From contig NZ_PZJX01000018.1 in NCBI RefSeq assembly GCF_003034915.1, positions 186,001 through 250,000 of the forward strand: a stretch of 64,000 nucleotides of DNA. The letters run 5' to 3'. Below, one piece after another: positions 16,553-25,027 of this stretch (position 1 is its first letter; the number at the start of each line of letters is the position of its first letter). The translations under genes were made by a program, and so were the position numbers. The notes below the pieces were generated by a model. The model did not search any database. It was not told the origin of the DNA and was given only the letters and a program-made list of their open reading frames with translations. This stretch comes from Mesorhizobium helmanticense (lineage in GTDB: Bacteria; Pseudomonadota; Alphaproteobacteria; Rhizobiales; Rhizobiaceae).

Positions 16553-18040
16553 TCAATCGCCGTAGATCCGGGCCTGCGCGTCCCAGGCAAAATCCTTGTC
16601 GAGAGGGTAGGTTGGACGCGGCAAGACGTTCCATTGGAGCCGCGTCATGTCCAGTTGCGAGGTGCCGTCGCTCAGCAAGAGGATATGCCGGGCTGAGATG
16701 TCCTCGAGTTGCGGGTGGAGATAGCCGAGCTTGACGACATACGCCTTGTGCATGGTCGGGTCGATGTCCATTGCCAGGAAATGGTGGGGCGTGGTTATGC
16801 CAATGGCATTGGCGTGGAATGTTGCAATGACATTGCCGCTGCGAACCTTCGCCCACGCGCCTTCCCTGGACCGGTATGGCTGGAACCCCGGCAGCACCAG
16901 TTCTTCTCCGCATGCCTCGACGAGCACGTTTACGCGATATGCCGTCTTCGGGCGGGAAAGGTGCTCGCTTCCCAGTTCGATCTCGACAGTCGAGCCGACC
17001 CCGGCCTGGACAAGCCTGCGCACGGTTTCGGGAGCCGTAATGCCGGCGATGACAATATCGCGGACCTGCTCATCTTCAAGCGCTGCCTGCAATACAAGGG
17101 TCAGGTCTCCGGCCGCGCCCGCCGTCGTGTTGTCTCCGGAATCGGATACGAAAACGGGACGCTCCGCGCATTCGACCGCGAGCCGCAGCCCGTGGCGAAC
17201 CTCCGCGGTCTCCATCTTGAGATTGAAATCGGCGCGTCTGGCCCATATCGCCTGCGCCAACCGTGTCGCCTGCGCACGCGCGACCTCGGCATCGCCATCG
17301 CTTACCGCAATCGCCGATACGGCGGTCCACGGCCGGTCGTTCCACGCGAACCCGACAAGGATGTTTGCTTCCATCATGCCCGGCACGCTGTCGTATTCCG
17401 GCAGCGCGCCGTAAAGGCTTTTCGCGGGCTCCAGTGCCGTGACCGCGGTTTCGCCAGGGACGAGGATGGGCAGGCTGACGACCGATTTCTTGGGCGTGAT
17501 GCCGGTTCGAATGACTCGGATAAGCTGGTCTGCCGTCCGGTACCCCGTCTGCCTGTCGTCACGATGTGGCGCGGTGCGCAGAACGCTGATCACCGTTGCT
17601 GCGTCGAGAAGCTCCGGGGTCATGTCGCCATGCAGATCAAGCGACAGTCCGATCGGCACATCAGGCCCAAGGGCATTCCTGACGGCACGGATGAAATCGG
17701 TATCTGCGTCGACGTCCAGCCCCTGGACTTCCAACGCGCCATGATTGGCAATCAGCATCCCATCGAACGGACCGTGTTCGTCGATGAGCGCGAGCGTCCT
17801 GTCCTTGACCTCTCGGTATGCCGACAATTCGAGCGGGCCGCCGGGCAATGCGGTGGCCCAGTACAGTGGGACCGCCTCGACGTCGCCATCTTCCGCCATG
17901 CGCGCCAGCATGCCTCGGACCATCCAGACATCGCCTTCGGACATCTCCTTGCCGGTGTAGTGTTGTATCGCGTCCCATGTGGTCGGGACCGGGGAGGCGA
18001 GCATGATCTCGATGGAGAGGCCGACAATAGCTATGCGCAT
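16553..18040 (-). CDS. M81 family metallopeptidase (MlrC-like)
   Basis: 495 residues from MRIAIVGLSIE, the family N-terminus; an upstream in-frame start at 18112 would run into the ROK gene and is unlikely. Characteristic motifs are ANHGALEVQG, LSLDLHGDMTPE with candidate metal ligands, and DSGDNTTAGAAGD, matching the DxGDNxxxGxxGD pattern of MlrC proteins. MlrC finishes microcystin/linear peptide breakdown in sphingomonads, but most rhizobial homologues lie beside ABC importers and have unknown substrates. Here the neighbours are a UgpC-like ATPase, a metal-less M24 protein and a ROK regulator, so hydrolysis of an imported amide or small peptide conjugate is likely. Confidence 0.85.
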   Translation of the reverse strand: MRIAIVGLSIEIMLASPVPTTWDAIQHYTGKEMSEGDVWMVRGMLARMAEDGDVEAVPLYWATALPGGPLELSAYREVKDRTLALIDEHGPFDGMLIANHGALEVQGLDVDADTDFIRAVRNALGPDVPIGLSLDLHGDMTPELLDAATVISVLRTAPHRDDRQTGYRTADQLIRVIRTGITPKKSVVSLPILVPGETAVTALEPAKSLYGALPEYDSVPGMMEANILVGFAWNDRPWTAVSAIAVSDGDAEVARAQATRLAQAIWARRADFNLKMETAEVRHGLRLAVECAERPVFVSDSGDNTTAGAAGDLTLVLQAALEDEQVRDIVIAGITAPETVRRLVQAGVGSTVEIELGSEHLSRPKTAYRVNVLVEACGEELVLPGFQPYRSREGAWAKVRSGNVIATFHANAIGITTPHHFLAMDIDPTMHKAYVVKLGYLHPQLEDISARHILLLSDGTSQLDMTRLQWNVLPRPTYPLDKDFAWDAQARIYGD

Positions 18041-18071
18041 TCTCTGACTTTCGAACTGACCTGAGCTGAAT

Positions 18072-19232
18072 TCACGGAAGAACGTGAGGGGAATCGAGAC
18101 CGGTGACACCATCGAGCGCGAGCGCGACGCCGCCGAGAAACGGGCTGACGGTCGACAGTTGCGAGAAAATGACCTTGGTCTGAACCGACATCGAAGGATG
18201 CGCCAGTCGTTGCAGGGCCCGTTCGACCGCCGGCCGCAGGTAAGGCTCGGCGCTCGCCATATCGCCGCCGAGGCAAACCAGCGGCGGATTGAAGATGTTC
18301 ACGAGACTGGAAATCGCCGAACCGAGGACGGCGCCGGCATTGTCGAGCACGCCGACAACCACCTCGTCTTTGGCGTCGGCGCGCTCCATAATGTCCTTGA
18401 ACGAGGTGGGCCGATTGCCGGTCAGCCTGCCGATCTCCTCTGCCAGCCCGGGCTCGGAAAGGTAAGGCGAGAGGCAACCCGAGGCGCCGCACGAACAATA
18501 GCGGCCCTGCGGGACAACCTTGATGTGCCCCAGTTCGCCTGCCAGTCCGCTGGCGCCGCGGTAGATGTCGCCGTCGAGGAACAAGGCGCCGCCGACACCC
18601 GAGCCTGAAAACAGGTAGATGAAATCCTTGATGTCGATGCATTCGCCGAACATGTATTCCGCCATCGCGGCGGCCTTGCCGTCATTGCCCGCGAAAACGG
18701 GCGCATCGAGTGCCTCGGAGAACATGTCCACCACCGGGACACCGCGCCATCCAAGGACGGGTGCGTGAAGCAGCATGCCTTCGTCGGTGAGGAGACCCGG
18801 AAGCGAAATGCCGACACCGAGCGTGTCGCCGGCGCGGCCGCATTCACCGACGATTTCCTTGACTCCCCGGCCGACGAGATCGGCGACCCCGTCCAGCTTC
18901 CCGTCGAAGGCCTGGGCCCTGGAGCACAGGGGGATTCCGTCGAGCGCGGCAGCGACATAGCCGATCGTGTCCGCCTCGATCTGGACGCCGACGATCAGGC
19001 CGCTTTCAGGAGAAATGGTAAGACCTTCCATAGGGCGGCCAGGTTTGTTGCTGGTCGCTACCGGATTGCGTTCGACCAGGCCCAACTCGCTGAATTGATT
19101 GATAATTGAGGAAACGACCGACTTGTCGATGCCAGTCCTTGCGACGATGTCGCGCTGCGAAACGTTGGGCTCGATGCGGATCCTGTGAAAGATCGCATTG
19201 GCATTGAAATGCCTGATGTACGACTTGCTCAA
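18072..19232 (-). CDS. ROK family transcriptional regulator
   Basis: 386 residues. The N-terminal winged helix (SQRDIVARTGIDKSVVSSI, about residues 25-43) is followed by the ROK sugar-kinase-like domain: GVGISLPGL, FAGNDGKAAAMAEY, GSGVGGALFLDGD and the zinc motif CSCGASGCLSPY. ROK repressors of this type (NagC, Mlc, XylR) respond to sugars or amino sugars. It lies 31 nt upstream of the M81 gene in the same direction and is divergent from the binding-protein operon at 19502. Two similar palindromes in the divergent gap (19250-19264 and 19442-19456) are candidate operators for it. Confidence 0.9.
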   Translation of the reverse strand: MSKSYIRHFNANAIFHRIRIEPNVSQRDIVARTGIDKSVVSSIINQFSELGLVERNPVATSNKPGRPMEGLTISPESGLIVGVQIEADTIGYVAAALDGIPLCSRAQAFDGKLDGVADLVGRGVKEIVGECGRAGDTLGVGISLPGLLTDEGMLLHAPVLGWRGVPVVDMFSEALDAPVFAGNDGKAAAMAEYMFGECIDIKDFIYLFSGSGVGGALFLDGDIYRGASGLAGELGHIKVVPQGRYCSCGASGCLSPYLSEPGLAEEIGRLTGNRPTSFKDIMERADAKDEVVVGVLDNAGAVLGSAISSLVNIFNPPLVCLGGDMASAEPYLRPAVERALQRLAHPSMSVQTKVIFSQLSTVSPFLGGVALALDGVTGLDSPHVLP

Positions 19233-19249
19233 GCCTCGCTCCGATATTT

Positions 19250-19264
19250 TTCTTGTTATGAGAA
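19250..19264. promoter_or_regulatory. Candidate ROK operator, copy 1
   Basis: TTCTTGTTATGAGAA, an imperfect palindrome (TTCT/AGAA arms), lies 18 bp before the ROK start. It shares its first eight bases and overall architecture with the copy at 19442-19456. It probably serves autoregulation of the leftward operon. Confidence 0.5.
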
Positions 19265-19410
19265 TAATTGATACGAGGAGATCAGCCGCATTGTCAATCG
19301 CCGGGTAGGCTACGAATTCATCGTTTTAAAAAAAGTGCTTAAAAACAAGGTGTTAATCGGAAATGCAGGTCGATCGCATTCGACGAGGCGGATATTTTAC
19401 GCGCAATCTG

Positions 19411-19440
19411 TTGACGCCTGTCGATTTTTGGGGGTAGGTT
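19411..19440 (+). promoter_or_regulatory. Putative sigma-70 promoter of the binding-protein operon
   Basis: TTGACG (19411-19416) and TAGGTT (19435-19440) are 18 bp apart. The ROK-type palindrome follows directly, so a bound repressor would cover the transcription start. The surrounding 19233-19441 gap is unusually A/T-rich for this window and holds no gene. Confidence 0.45.
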
Positions 19441-19441
19441 T

Positions 19442-19456
19442 TTCTTGTTTGAAGAA
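19442..19456. promoter_or_regulatory. Candidate ROK operator, copy 2
   Basis: TTCTTGTTTGAAGAA has perfect 5-bp arms (TTCTT/AAGAA) around GTTTG. It lies two bases after the proposed -10 element and 46 bp before the binding-protein ATG. Confidence 0.55.
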
Positions 19457-19501
19457 TATATGCCGGGGACACCAACGCCCGGCTCAACAGAGGGTAGAAC
19501 A

Positions 19502-20776
19502 ATGCGTAACTTGAAATGGTTTGGCGTGGCGCTTGGCGTGCTCGCCGGCGCATCAGCGGCCAGGGCCGACGGCCCGAAGGAGCTTTGGCATTACTATGCG
19601 GCCGGGTCTGAAAAGGCCGGTATCGAAGCCCTGATCGCTTTCGCCAACAAACAGAATCCCGACAACCAGATCGTCGGCAAGGTGATCCCGGGCAACGCGG
19701 TTGAAATGCGTCGCCAATTGCAGACCGCGTTCATGGGAAACACGCCACCGGCCGCATATCAGAGCTCGATGGCCTTCGAGCTCAAGACCTTCGTCGACAG
19801 CGGCAAGCTGCATGATCTTTCGGAGACCTGGGCGAAAATCAAGGGCGACGAGATCTTTCCGGAGGGGGTGCAGCGCGTCGTCAAGGTCGACGGCAAGCCC
19901 TATGGCATTCCCTATGATTTGTCGCTGATCAACAACATATTCTACAGCAAGGCGATCTTCGAAAAGGCCGGGCTTCAGCCTCCCAAGGACTATGAGGGCC
20001 TGGTCGCCGTTTGCGACAAGCTGCGCGCGGCCGGCGTCGAGCCCTTGGGCAATGCAGGAGGTCCGTTCTGGAGCCTGTATAATTTCTACGCGCCGCTCGT
20101 CTCCACCGTCGGCACCGAGGGCTACTACAAGATCGCGAGCGGTGAATTGGGCTTCGATAGCCCGGAATTCCGCAAGGGCCTCGAGCTTTATCGCGATACC
20201 ATGGTCAAGTGCTACGCCAAGAACTGGAGCGGCAAGACCTGGACCCAGACGGCCGACGATGTCGTCAACGGCAATACCGGGATGTTCATGATGGGCGCCT
20301 GGGCGGCGGCCTATTTCAAACAGGCGGGTTTCGCACCCGTCGAGAAGTTTGACGTGTTTCCAGCACCGGGCACGGAGGGCAAGGCTATATTCCAGATGGA
20401 TGCCTTTGCCGTGCCGGAAGGCCCGGCCGACACGCTCGAAACAGCCGAGAAATTCGTCATCTCGGCGGCGTCGGCCGAAGGCCAGGCGACCTTTGCGGTT
20501 CCGAAAGGCTCGCTCGCGCCAAACGTGACCGTCGATCCGTCGATCTATGATGCCGTCGGCGCCAAATTCGCCAGGCAGCTGGCGGATGCGTCGAAGGCCA
20601 ACGCGGTGCTGCCGAACCTGTTCTTCCTGCTGCCGACGAAGGTCGGCACCGAGCTTGGCGTCCAGCTCGAGAAATTCGCGATCGACCCTTCCGATGCAAA
20701 TGAGAACGAGTTGATCTCGACGCTTGAGAGCCTCCGCCAGGAAGCCCAGGCGGAGGGCGCTTACCTGAAGTGGTGA
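19502..20776 (+). CDS. Extracellular solute-binding protein (family 1) of a carbohydrate ABC importer
   Basis: 424 residues from MRNLKWFGVAL, with GAGGG upstream. A Sec signal peptide is evident (hydrophobic WFGVALGVLAGASA, cleavage likely after ARA near residue 21). The mature protein begins DGPKELWHYYAAG, like sugar-binding proteins of the UgpB/MalE group, and has family patterns such as GIPYDLSLINNIFYSK and MFMMGAWAAAYF. It is the first gene of the rightward operon and is separated from the first permease by a strong hairpin. The divergent ROK regulator and the M81/M24/ATPase operon behind it should form one uptake-and-hydrolysis unit. Confidence 0.88.
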   Translation: MRNLKWFGVALGVLAGASAARADGPKELWHYYAAGSEKAGIEALIAFANKQNPDNQIVGKVIPGNAVEMRRQLQTAFMGNTPPAAYQSSMAFELKTFVDSGKLHDLSETWAKIKGDEIFPEGVQRVVKVDGKPYGIPYDLSLINNIFYSKAIFEKAGLQPPKDYEGLVAVCDKLRAAGVEPLGNAGGPFWSLYNFYAPLVSTVGTEGYYKIASGELGFDSPEFRKGLELYRDTMVKCYAKNWSGKTWTQTADDVVNGNTGMFMMGAWAAAYFKQAGFAPVEKFDVFPAPGTEGKAIFQMDAFAVPEGPADTLETAEKFVISAASAEGQATFAVPKGSLAPNVTVDPSIYDAVGAKFARQLADASKANAVLPNLFFLLPTKVGTELGVQLEKFAIDPSDANENELISTLESLRQEAQAEGAYLKW

Positions 20777-20783
20777 TCCCGAG

Positions 20784-20820
20784 GCCGGGCCGACGGATGT
20801 CGGCCCGGCTTCCTCCTTGA
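20784..20820 (+). terminator. Strong intercistronic hairpin after the binding-protein gene
   Basis: GCCGGGCCGAC (20784-20794), GGAT loop, GTCGGCCCGGC (20799-20809): a perfect 11-bp stem with a tetraloop followed by TTCCTCCTT. It begins 7 nt after the stop codon and precedes the permease genes. It probably stabilises the binding-protein message and/or partially terminates transcription, giving more binding protein than permease. Confidence 0.65.
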
Positions 20821-20861
20821 TCGCGCGACCGAAGGCATCAGCTCACAAGAGACAATTCGAC

Positions 20862-21776
20862 ATGCCCAACTTCCAACTCATGCGCCGGAAGTTCCAGACC
20901 GCAGGGATGACGCACGCAATCTTTCTGTCGCTTCCCATAACCCTCTTTGCGGTCTTCTATGTCTATCCCATCGTCTCCACATTCAATTTGTCGCTTCACA
21001 GTTGGGATGGTTTCTCGCCCACGCCGAAATATGTCGGACTGCGGAACTACGTCGTGCTGCTTAACCAGTCGCGCTTCTACCACGCTGTCCTGAACAACAT
21101 TTCCTGGCTCGTCTTCCTGCTGCTTGGACCGACAAGCCTCGGCCTGCTCCTGGCGGCTCTGCTCGACAGGGGGATGAAAGGCGAGTCGGTTTTCCGGGTC
21201 GTCTTCTTCCTGCCTTTCACCATCCCGGCCGTTGCCGTGGCTGCGATCTGGCGCTGGATGTATGAGCCGACCAGCGGTCTGCTGACGACGATCCTCCAGT
21301 CGGTCGGGCTGGGCGGCCTGGCCCAGAACTGGCTGGGCGACCCGTCAATCGTCAATTTCGCGCTCATGGGGTCGATGCTGTGGTGGACGACCGGTTTCGC
21401 CTTCCTGGTATTCTTCGCGGGCCTCCGCAATATCCCGGTGGAATACATAGAAGCCGCAAGGATCGAGGGGGCGACGCCCTGGCAGGTGTTCTGGAAGGTC
21501 AGCTTCCCGCTTTTGTGGCCCTCGACGATCGTCGTCCTCGGCATGGCGGCGGTCGACGCGATGCGCTTGTTCGACATCGTCTGGGCGATGACCAATGGCG
21601 GCCCCGCATACGCATCCGAGGTGCTCGCCACGCAGATGTACGATACTGCCTTCGGCAGGTTCGAAATGGGCCGCGCCAGTGCGATCTCCGTCTACCTGCT
21701 CGTGATCGCCGGCCTCATCATCATGCCTTACATCCACCAACTGGCAAAACGCGTCCAGGACGCCGAGGCGGAATAG
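20862..21776 (+). CDS. Carbohydrate ABC transporter permease (MalF/UgpA type)
   Basis: 304 residues from MPNFQLMRRKFQ. Six hydrophobic segments are visible, the first near residues 18-40 (HAIFLSLPITLFAVFYVYPI). The EAA loop reads YIEAARIEGATPWQVFWKV followed by SFPLLWPS. It is the inner-membrane partner of the MalG-type permease that begins one base after its stop (TAG G ATG). It works with the binding protein upstream and very probably with the ATPase at 14000-15100 across the divergent promoter. Confidence 0.88.
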   Translation: MPNFQLMRRKFQTAGMTHAIFLSLPITLFAVFYVYPIVSTFNLSLHSWDGFSPTPKYVGLRNYVVLLNQSRFYHAVLNNISWLVFLLLGPTSLGLLLAALLDRGMKGESVFRVVFFLPFTIPAVAVAAIWRWMYEPTSGLLTTILQSVGLGGLAQNWLGDPSIVNFALMGSMLWWTTGFAFLVFFAGLRNIPVEYIEAARIEGATPWQVFWKVSFPLLWPSTIVVLGMAAVDAMRLFDIVWAMTNGGPAYASEVLATQMYDTAFGRFEMGRASAISVYLLVIAGLIIMPYIHQLAKRVQDAEAE

Positions 21777-21777
21777 G

Positions 21778-22596
21778 ATGAACACAGCGGTTGCCAGGCG
21801 CACGGCGCTACCTTTTTCGATCCTGGTGGTGGCAGCGGTGATATTTGCCGCGCCCTTGGTCGTCGCGTTCCTGACGTCGCTCAAATCGCCATCCGAAATA
21901 ACGCGGGTGATCGCGTTGCCGAACGAGCTCTACTTCCAGAACTACGCCATCGCTTACGATCGGATGGGGCGAAGCTTCCTGAACTCGATTGCGATCACGG
22001 TGCCATCGGTGATCTTCTCGCTGCTGGTCGGCGCGATTTCCGGCTATCCGCTTGCCTATATGCGCGGAGCGGGCGGACGCGTGGTCTATTTCTTCCTGCT
22101 GACGGGCATGCTCGTGCCGTTCCAGATCGTCCAGATTCCGCTGTTCTTTCTGATCAGGTCGCTCGGCCTCTACGACAGCATTCCCGGCATGTGGCTGGTG
22201 CACACCGCCTACAGCGTTCCCTTCTGCACTTTTTTCATGCGCAATTTCTTCGCCTCGGTGCCGAGGTCGATGTATGAGGCGGCGTTGATCGACGGTTGCA
22301 CTCCGGCAGGTTATTTCTGGCGGCTTCTGCTTCCGGCATCGGGATCTGGTCTCGCCGCGCTTGCGATCATCCAGAGCCGCGCCATCTGGAACGACCTGCT
22401 CTTCGCCATCACCCTGACGACGAGTGACAAAGCGACGCCTGTTACGGCGACGATAGCCGGCTTCGCCAGCAGTCTGCAGGTCGAGTACGGTCCGCTGATG
22501 GCGGCCACGCTTATCTCGCTTCTTCCGGTAATGGTTACCTATCTGCTCTTCCAAAAGGCATTTGTGCGCGGCCTGCTTGGCGGAGCCGGGAAATAA
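21778..22596 (+). CDS. Carbohydrate ABC transporter permease (MalG type)
   Basis: 272 residues with about six hydrophobic segments and the EAA loop YEAALIDGCTPAGYFWRL followed by LLPAS. One base separates it from the previous permease. It ends the ROK-controlled rightward operon: the next gene starts more than 300 nt later with its own regulatory box. A Cys in place of the usual Ala/Gly within the EAA loop (DGCTP) is unremarkable. Confidence 0.88.
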   Translation: MNTAVARRTALPFSILVVAAVIFAAPLVVAFLTSLKSPSEITRVIALPNELYFQNYAIAYDRMGRSFLNSIAITVPSVIFSLLVGAISGYPLAYMRGAGGRVVYFFLLTGMLVPFQIVQIPLFFLIRSLGLYDSIPGMWLVHTAYSVPFCTFFMRNFFASVPRSMYEAALIDGCTPAGYFWRLLLPASGSGLAALAIIQSRAIWNDLLFAITLTTSDKATPVTATIAGFASSLQVEYGPLMAATLISLLPVMVTYLLFQKAFVRGLLGGAGK

Positions 22597-22652
22597 TCCA
22601 GGTCGATCTGGATCGCGACCGTCTGAACGGCGACACAATCCGAATTTCGGGC

Positions 22653-22677
22653 TCGCCATATTGGCGACCGGCTTTTT
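22653..22677 (+). terminator. Possible rho-independent terminator
   Basis: Six-base-pair stem TCGCCA/TGGCGA with a 3-nt loop, then CCGGC and five T. It is short and the T-run is offset by five bases, so efficiency is doubtful. Confidence 0.35.
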
Positions 22678-22844
22678 CGCACTCGCATGAAACGTTGAGC
22701 GTCAGCCACTGCCACAACGGCGCTCGTAGCCTTGAGCGGGCCGGCGGCCAAGGCGGTCGATATCTCGATCCGCCATGAAATCTTCAAAAGGAAATCCAGA
22801 GCCATGCCCAAGTGGCAGGACGATTTCGTTTGACTCCGATGATT

Positions 22845-22858
22845 ATTGTATCCAATAT
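22845..22858. promoter_or_regulatory. Candidate GntR/FCD box 4
   Basis: ATTGTATCCAATAT is the exact reverse complement of ATATTGGATACAAT, the best copy in the window, with an ATTG-N4-CAAT core. It lies 51 bp before the PotD-like gene and ties this importer to the GntR regulator at 13269-13958. Confidence 0.6.
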
Positions 22859-22908
22859 CCTGTAAAGCAAGGTTGTCGAAACTGCCATCAAAAAAAGGGG
22901 AACTCATC

Positions 22909-24063
22909 ATGACGCGCAAAGCAGGAGACGAAGCCAATTCGAGCTTGTTAACATCGTCGATCAGCAGGCGGGCCGCTCTCGCCGGAATGGCCGGCCTGGG
23001 AGCGGGGGCGTTCCTGTTGAGACTGTCCTCGCTGCCGGCGCAGGCGGCTGCCGGGGGCGAACTCCAGGTCATGGCCTGGGAAGGTTACGACCTGACCAGC
23101 GAGCTTGCCGACTGGCGCAAGACGAATGGCGTGACGGTGGAGGCCACGTCGATCGCCAATCAGGATGACGTGCAGGCAAAGTTCGTCGCCGGCAACCCGC
23201 CGCCCATCGATCTGGCCGAATACAACCAGGCCTATGCGGATCTCTACATAAGGGAAATGAAGATCGTAACTCCGATCGATGTCTCGAAAGTGCCGAACTA
23301 CAGCGCCGACAATCTCTTCAGCCAGTTCTACGACCAGCCGACCTGGTTCGCCGACGGGCAGCATTGGGGATCGCCCTATATCTGGGGCTTCAACACCATC
23401 CTGTTCAACGCCGACAAGCTGGCCAAGCCGGCATCCTACGCCGACCTGCTCGATCCTTCGCTGAAGGGCAAGATCGCCATCATGGACGACACGGTGAGCT
23501 CCTGGCCGGTCGCCGCGCGTGTCGCCGGCCTTGGCGAGAAATATCCGCTGCTGACCAAGGACGAACTTGGCAAGGCTTTCGCGGAATTCTCCAAATACCG
23601 CGATCAGGCCCGCGTCATCGCCCTCAACCAGGGCGAGCTTGTCAACCTCATGGTTTCCGGCGAGGTCGTTGCGGCACTTTGCGCCGATCCCTCGATCATC
23701 ACGCAGACCGACCAGCAGAACATGAAGATCGAGATGGCCATGCCGAAGGAAGGCCCGGTCCTGTGGGTGGATGCCTGGTTCATCCCGATTTCGGCGGACA
23801 ATGTCGAGGCGGCTCATGCCTTCATCAACCAGTCGCTTGACCCAGCGGTGCAGGCCAAGGTCGCCATGGCCGTGGTTCAGGCGCCGGTCTCCAAAAAGGC
23901 AGTCGCATTGCTCGACGAAAAATCGCGCAACCGCATCGACTACAATGCCATCGACAGCATCTTCGCCGCCGGCCTGCCCGGCATTCCGCCGCGGGCATCC
24001 GACACCCATGCCACCTATGACGACTGGATCGCGGCGTGGCAGGAATTCAAGGCAGGGATGTAG
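22909..24063 (+). CDS. Spermidine/putrescine-type (PotD-like) solute-binding protein, Tat signal
   Basis: 384 residues from MTRKAGDEANS. The N-terminus carries a twin-arginine signal (SISRRAALAGMAG, about residues 18-30) followed by a hydrophobic stretch ending near AQA-AAGG, so export is probably in folded form through Tat. The mature part resembles PotD/PotF-class binding proteins (MAWEGYD at the start, WGSPYIWGFNTILFN, family-wide LLDPSLKGKIAIMDD). Ligands of this class include polyamines, betaines and other small cationic or zwitterionic compounds. Upstream is the GntR box shared with the racemase cluster, so hydroxyproline or proline betaine is a plausible ligand. Confidence 0.87.
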   Translation: MTRKAGDEANSSLLTSSISRRAALAGMAGLGAGAFLLRLSSLPAQAAAGGELQVMAWEGYDLTSELADWRKTNGVTVEATSIANQDDVQAKFVAGNPPPIDLAEYNQAYADLYIREMKIVTPIDVSKVPNYSADNLFSQFYDQPTWFADGQHWGSPYIWGFNTILFNADKLAKPASYADLLDPSLKGKIAIMDDTVSSWPVAARVAGLGEKYPLLTKDELGKAFAEFSKYRDQARVIALNQGELVNLMVSGEVVAALCADPSIITQTDQQNMKIEMAMPKEGPVLWVDAWFIPISADNVEAAHAFINQSLDPAVQAKVAMAVVQAPVSKKAVALLDEKSRNRIDYNAIDSIFAAGLPGIPPRASDTHATYDDWIAAWQEFKAGM

Positions 24064-24098
24064 ACTTCCCTCGTTGCAACAGGCTGAATTGAGAATTG

Positions 24099-24122
24099 GC
24101 TATCGGCGTCCTTGCCGATAGC
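24099..24122 (+). terminator. Intercistronic hairpin after the PotD-like gene
   Basis: GCTATCGGC (24099-24107), 6-nt loop, GCCGATAGC (24114-24122): a perfect 9-bp stem. It lies in the 81-nt gap between the binding protein and the first permease. There is no T-run, so message stabilisation is more likely than termination. Confidence 0.55.
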
Positions 24123-24144
24123 GCGTTTGTCCGTGGGAATGTTC

Positions 24145-25023
24145 ATGAAGGCACCGCGCTCTAGCATGGGCGGCTTGCTGGCCGCGCCGGCCGTTCTGTA
24201 CATGGTCGTGTTTTTCGTCGTGCCGAGCCTGATCCTGTTCGTCTACAGTTTCTGGACGGCGGCCTCGTACAGGATCGTGCCGGACTTCGTGTTTTCGAAC
24301 TATCTGAATTCGCTGATGTCGCCATTGTTCTGGACGGTGACGATCAACGCCATCCTGATCGGGCTGGTCACGGCATCGGTCACGCTGGTGCTGGCGATTC
24401 CCGTGGGCTACTACCTCGTCTATGTCAGCCGCTCGCAGGTCATCCTCTACCTTATCCTGATCACCTGGTTCTCCAGCTACCTTGTCCGCATCTATGCCTG
24501 GCGCACCTTGCTTGGCACCAGCGGCGTCCTCAACACCATTTTGATCCAGGCCGGCATCGTCGACACGCCGGTCGGGGTGTTCCTGTTCAGCCGCTTTGCG
24601 GTCGCCATCACGCTGATCCACATCTACTTGCCGTTCTGCATCCTTCTGGTTGTGTCCTCGCTCAGCGAGATCAAGAAGGATCTTGTCGACGCCGCGCGCG
24701 ATCTCGGCGCCTCTCCGCTCGGCGCCTTCTTCCGCGTCATCGCGCCCAACGCCGCCAACGGCCTGGTCGGCGCCTTCATGCTGACCTTCGTCATGGTTGC
24801 GGGCGACTATGTCACGCCGCAGATGCTTGGCGGATCGTCGGGACAGACGACGGGACTGCTGATCGCCGATCAGTTCCGCAAGACCGGCAACTGGCCGCTG
24901 GGTGCCGCCCAGGCCTTCCTGATGTTCCTGGTGTCGATCGTCATCTACCTCTCGGTGATGGGGCTTGGGCGCGCAACGGGCCTGGTCGTCAAGCGCCGGC
25001 CGGCCAGAAAAGCGGGGGGCTGA
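24145..25023 (+). CDS. ABC transporter permease (PotB-like)
   Basis: 292 residues from MKAPRSSMGG; ATG at 24139 is a near-equal alternative, and GTGGGA lies about 6 nt before 24145. Six hydrophobic segments are visible, the first AAPAVLYMVVFFVVPSLILF. The EAA loop reads VDAARDLGASPLGAFFRV, with the DLGAS form typical of polyamine/opine-class permeases. It is the first of two inner-membrane subunits of the GntR-linked importer and is followed closely by the PotC-like subunit. Confidence 0.87.
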   Translation: MKAPRSSMGGLLAAPAVLYMVVFFVVPSLILFVYSFWTAASYRIVPDFVFSNYLNSLMSPLFWTVTINAILIGLVTASVTLVLAIPVGYYLVYVSRSQVILYLILITWFSSYLVRIYAWRTLLGTSGVLNTILIQAGIVDTPVGVFLFSRFAVAITLIHIYLPFCILLVVSSLSEIKKDLVDAARDLGASPLGAFFRVIAPNAANGLVGAFMLTFVMVAGDYVTPQMLGGSSGQTTGLLIADQFRKTGNWPLGAAQAFLMFLVSIVIYLSVMGLGRATGLVVKRRPARKAGG

Positions 25024-25027
25024 CGCG

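Larger units (their letters stand above)
22597..22908. other. Intergenic region: weak terminator and GntR-controlled leader
   Basis: No credible gene. A short stem TCGCCA-tat-TGGCGA (22653-22667) followed by TTTTT (22673-22677) could end the upstream permease operon. The right end carries the GntR-type box at 22845-22858 and the ribosome-binding GGGG before the PotD-like gene. Confidence 0.45.

Noticed and set aside
16709..18064. 451-codon open frame on the plus strand
   Set aside because: Antisense of the M81 peptidase gene, whose motifs are clear; the composition is typical of a shadow frame.
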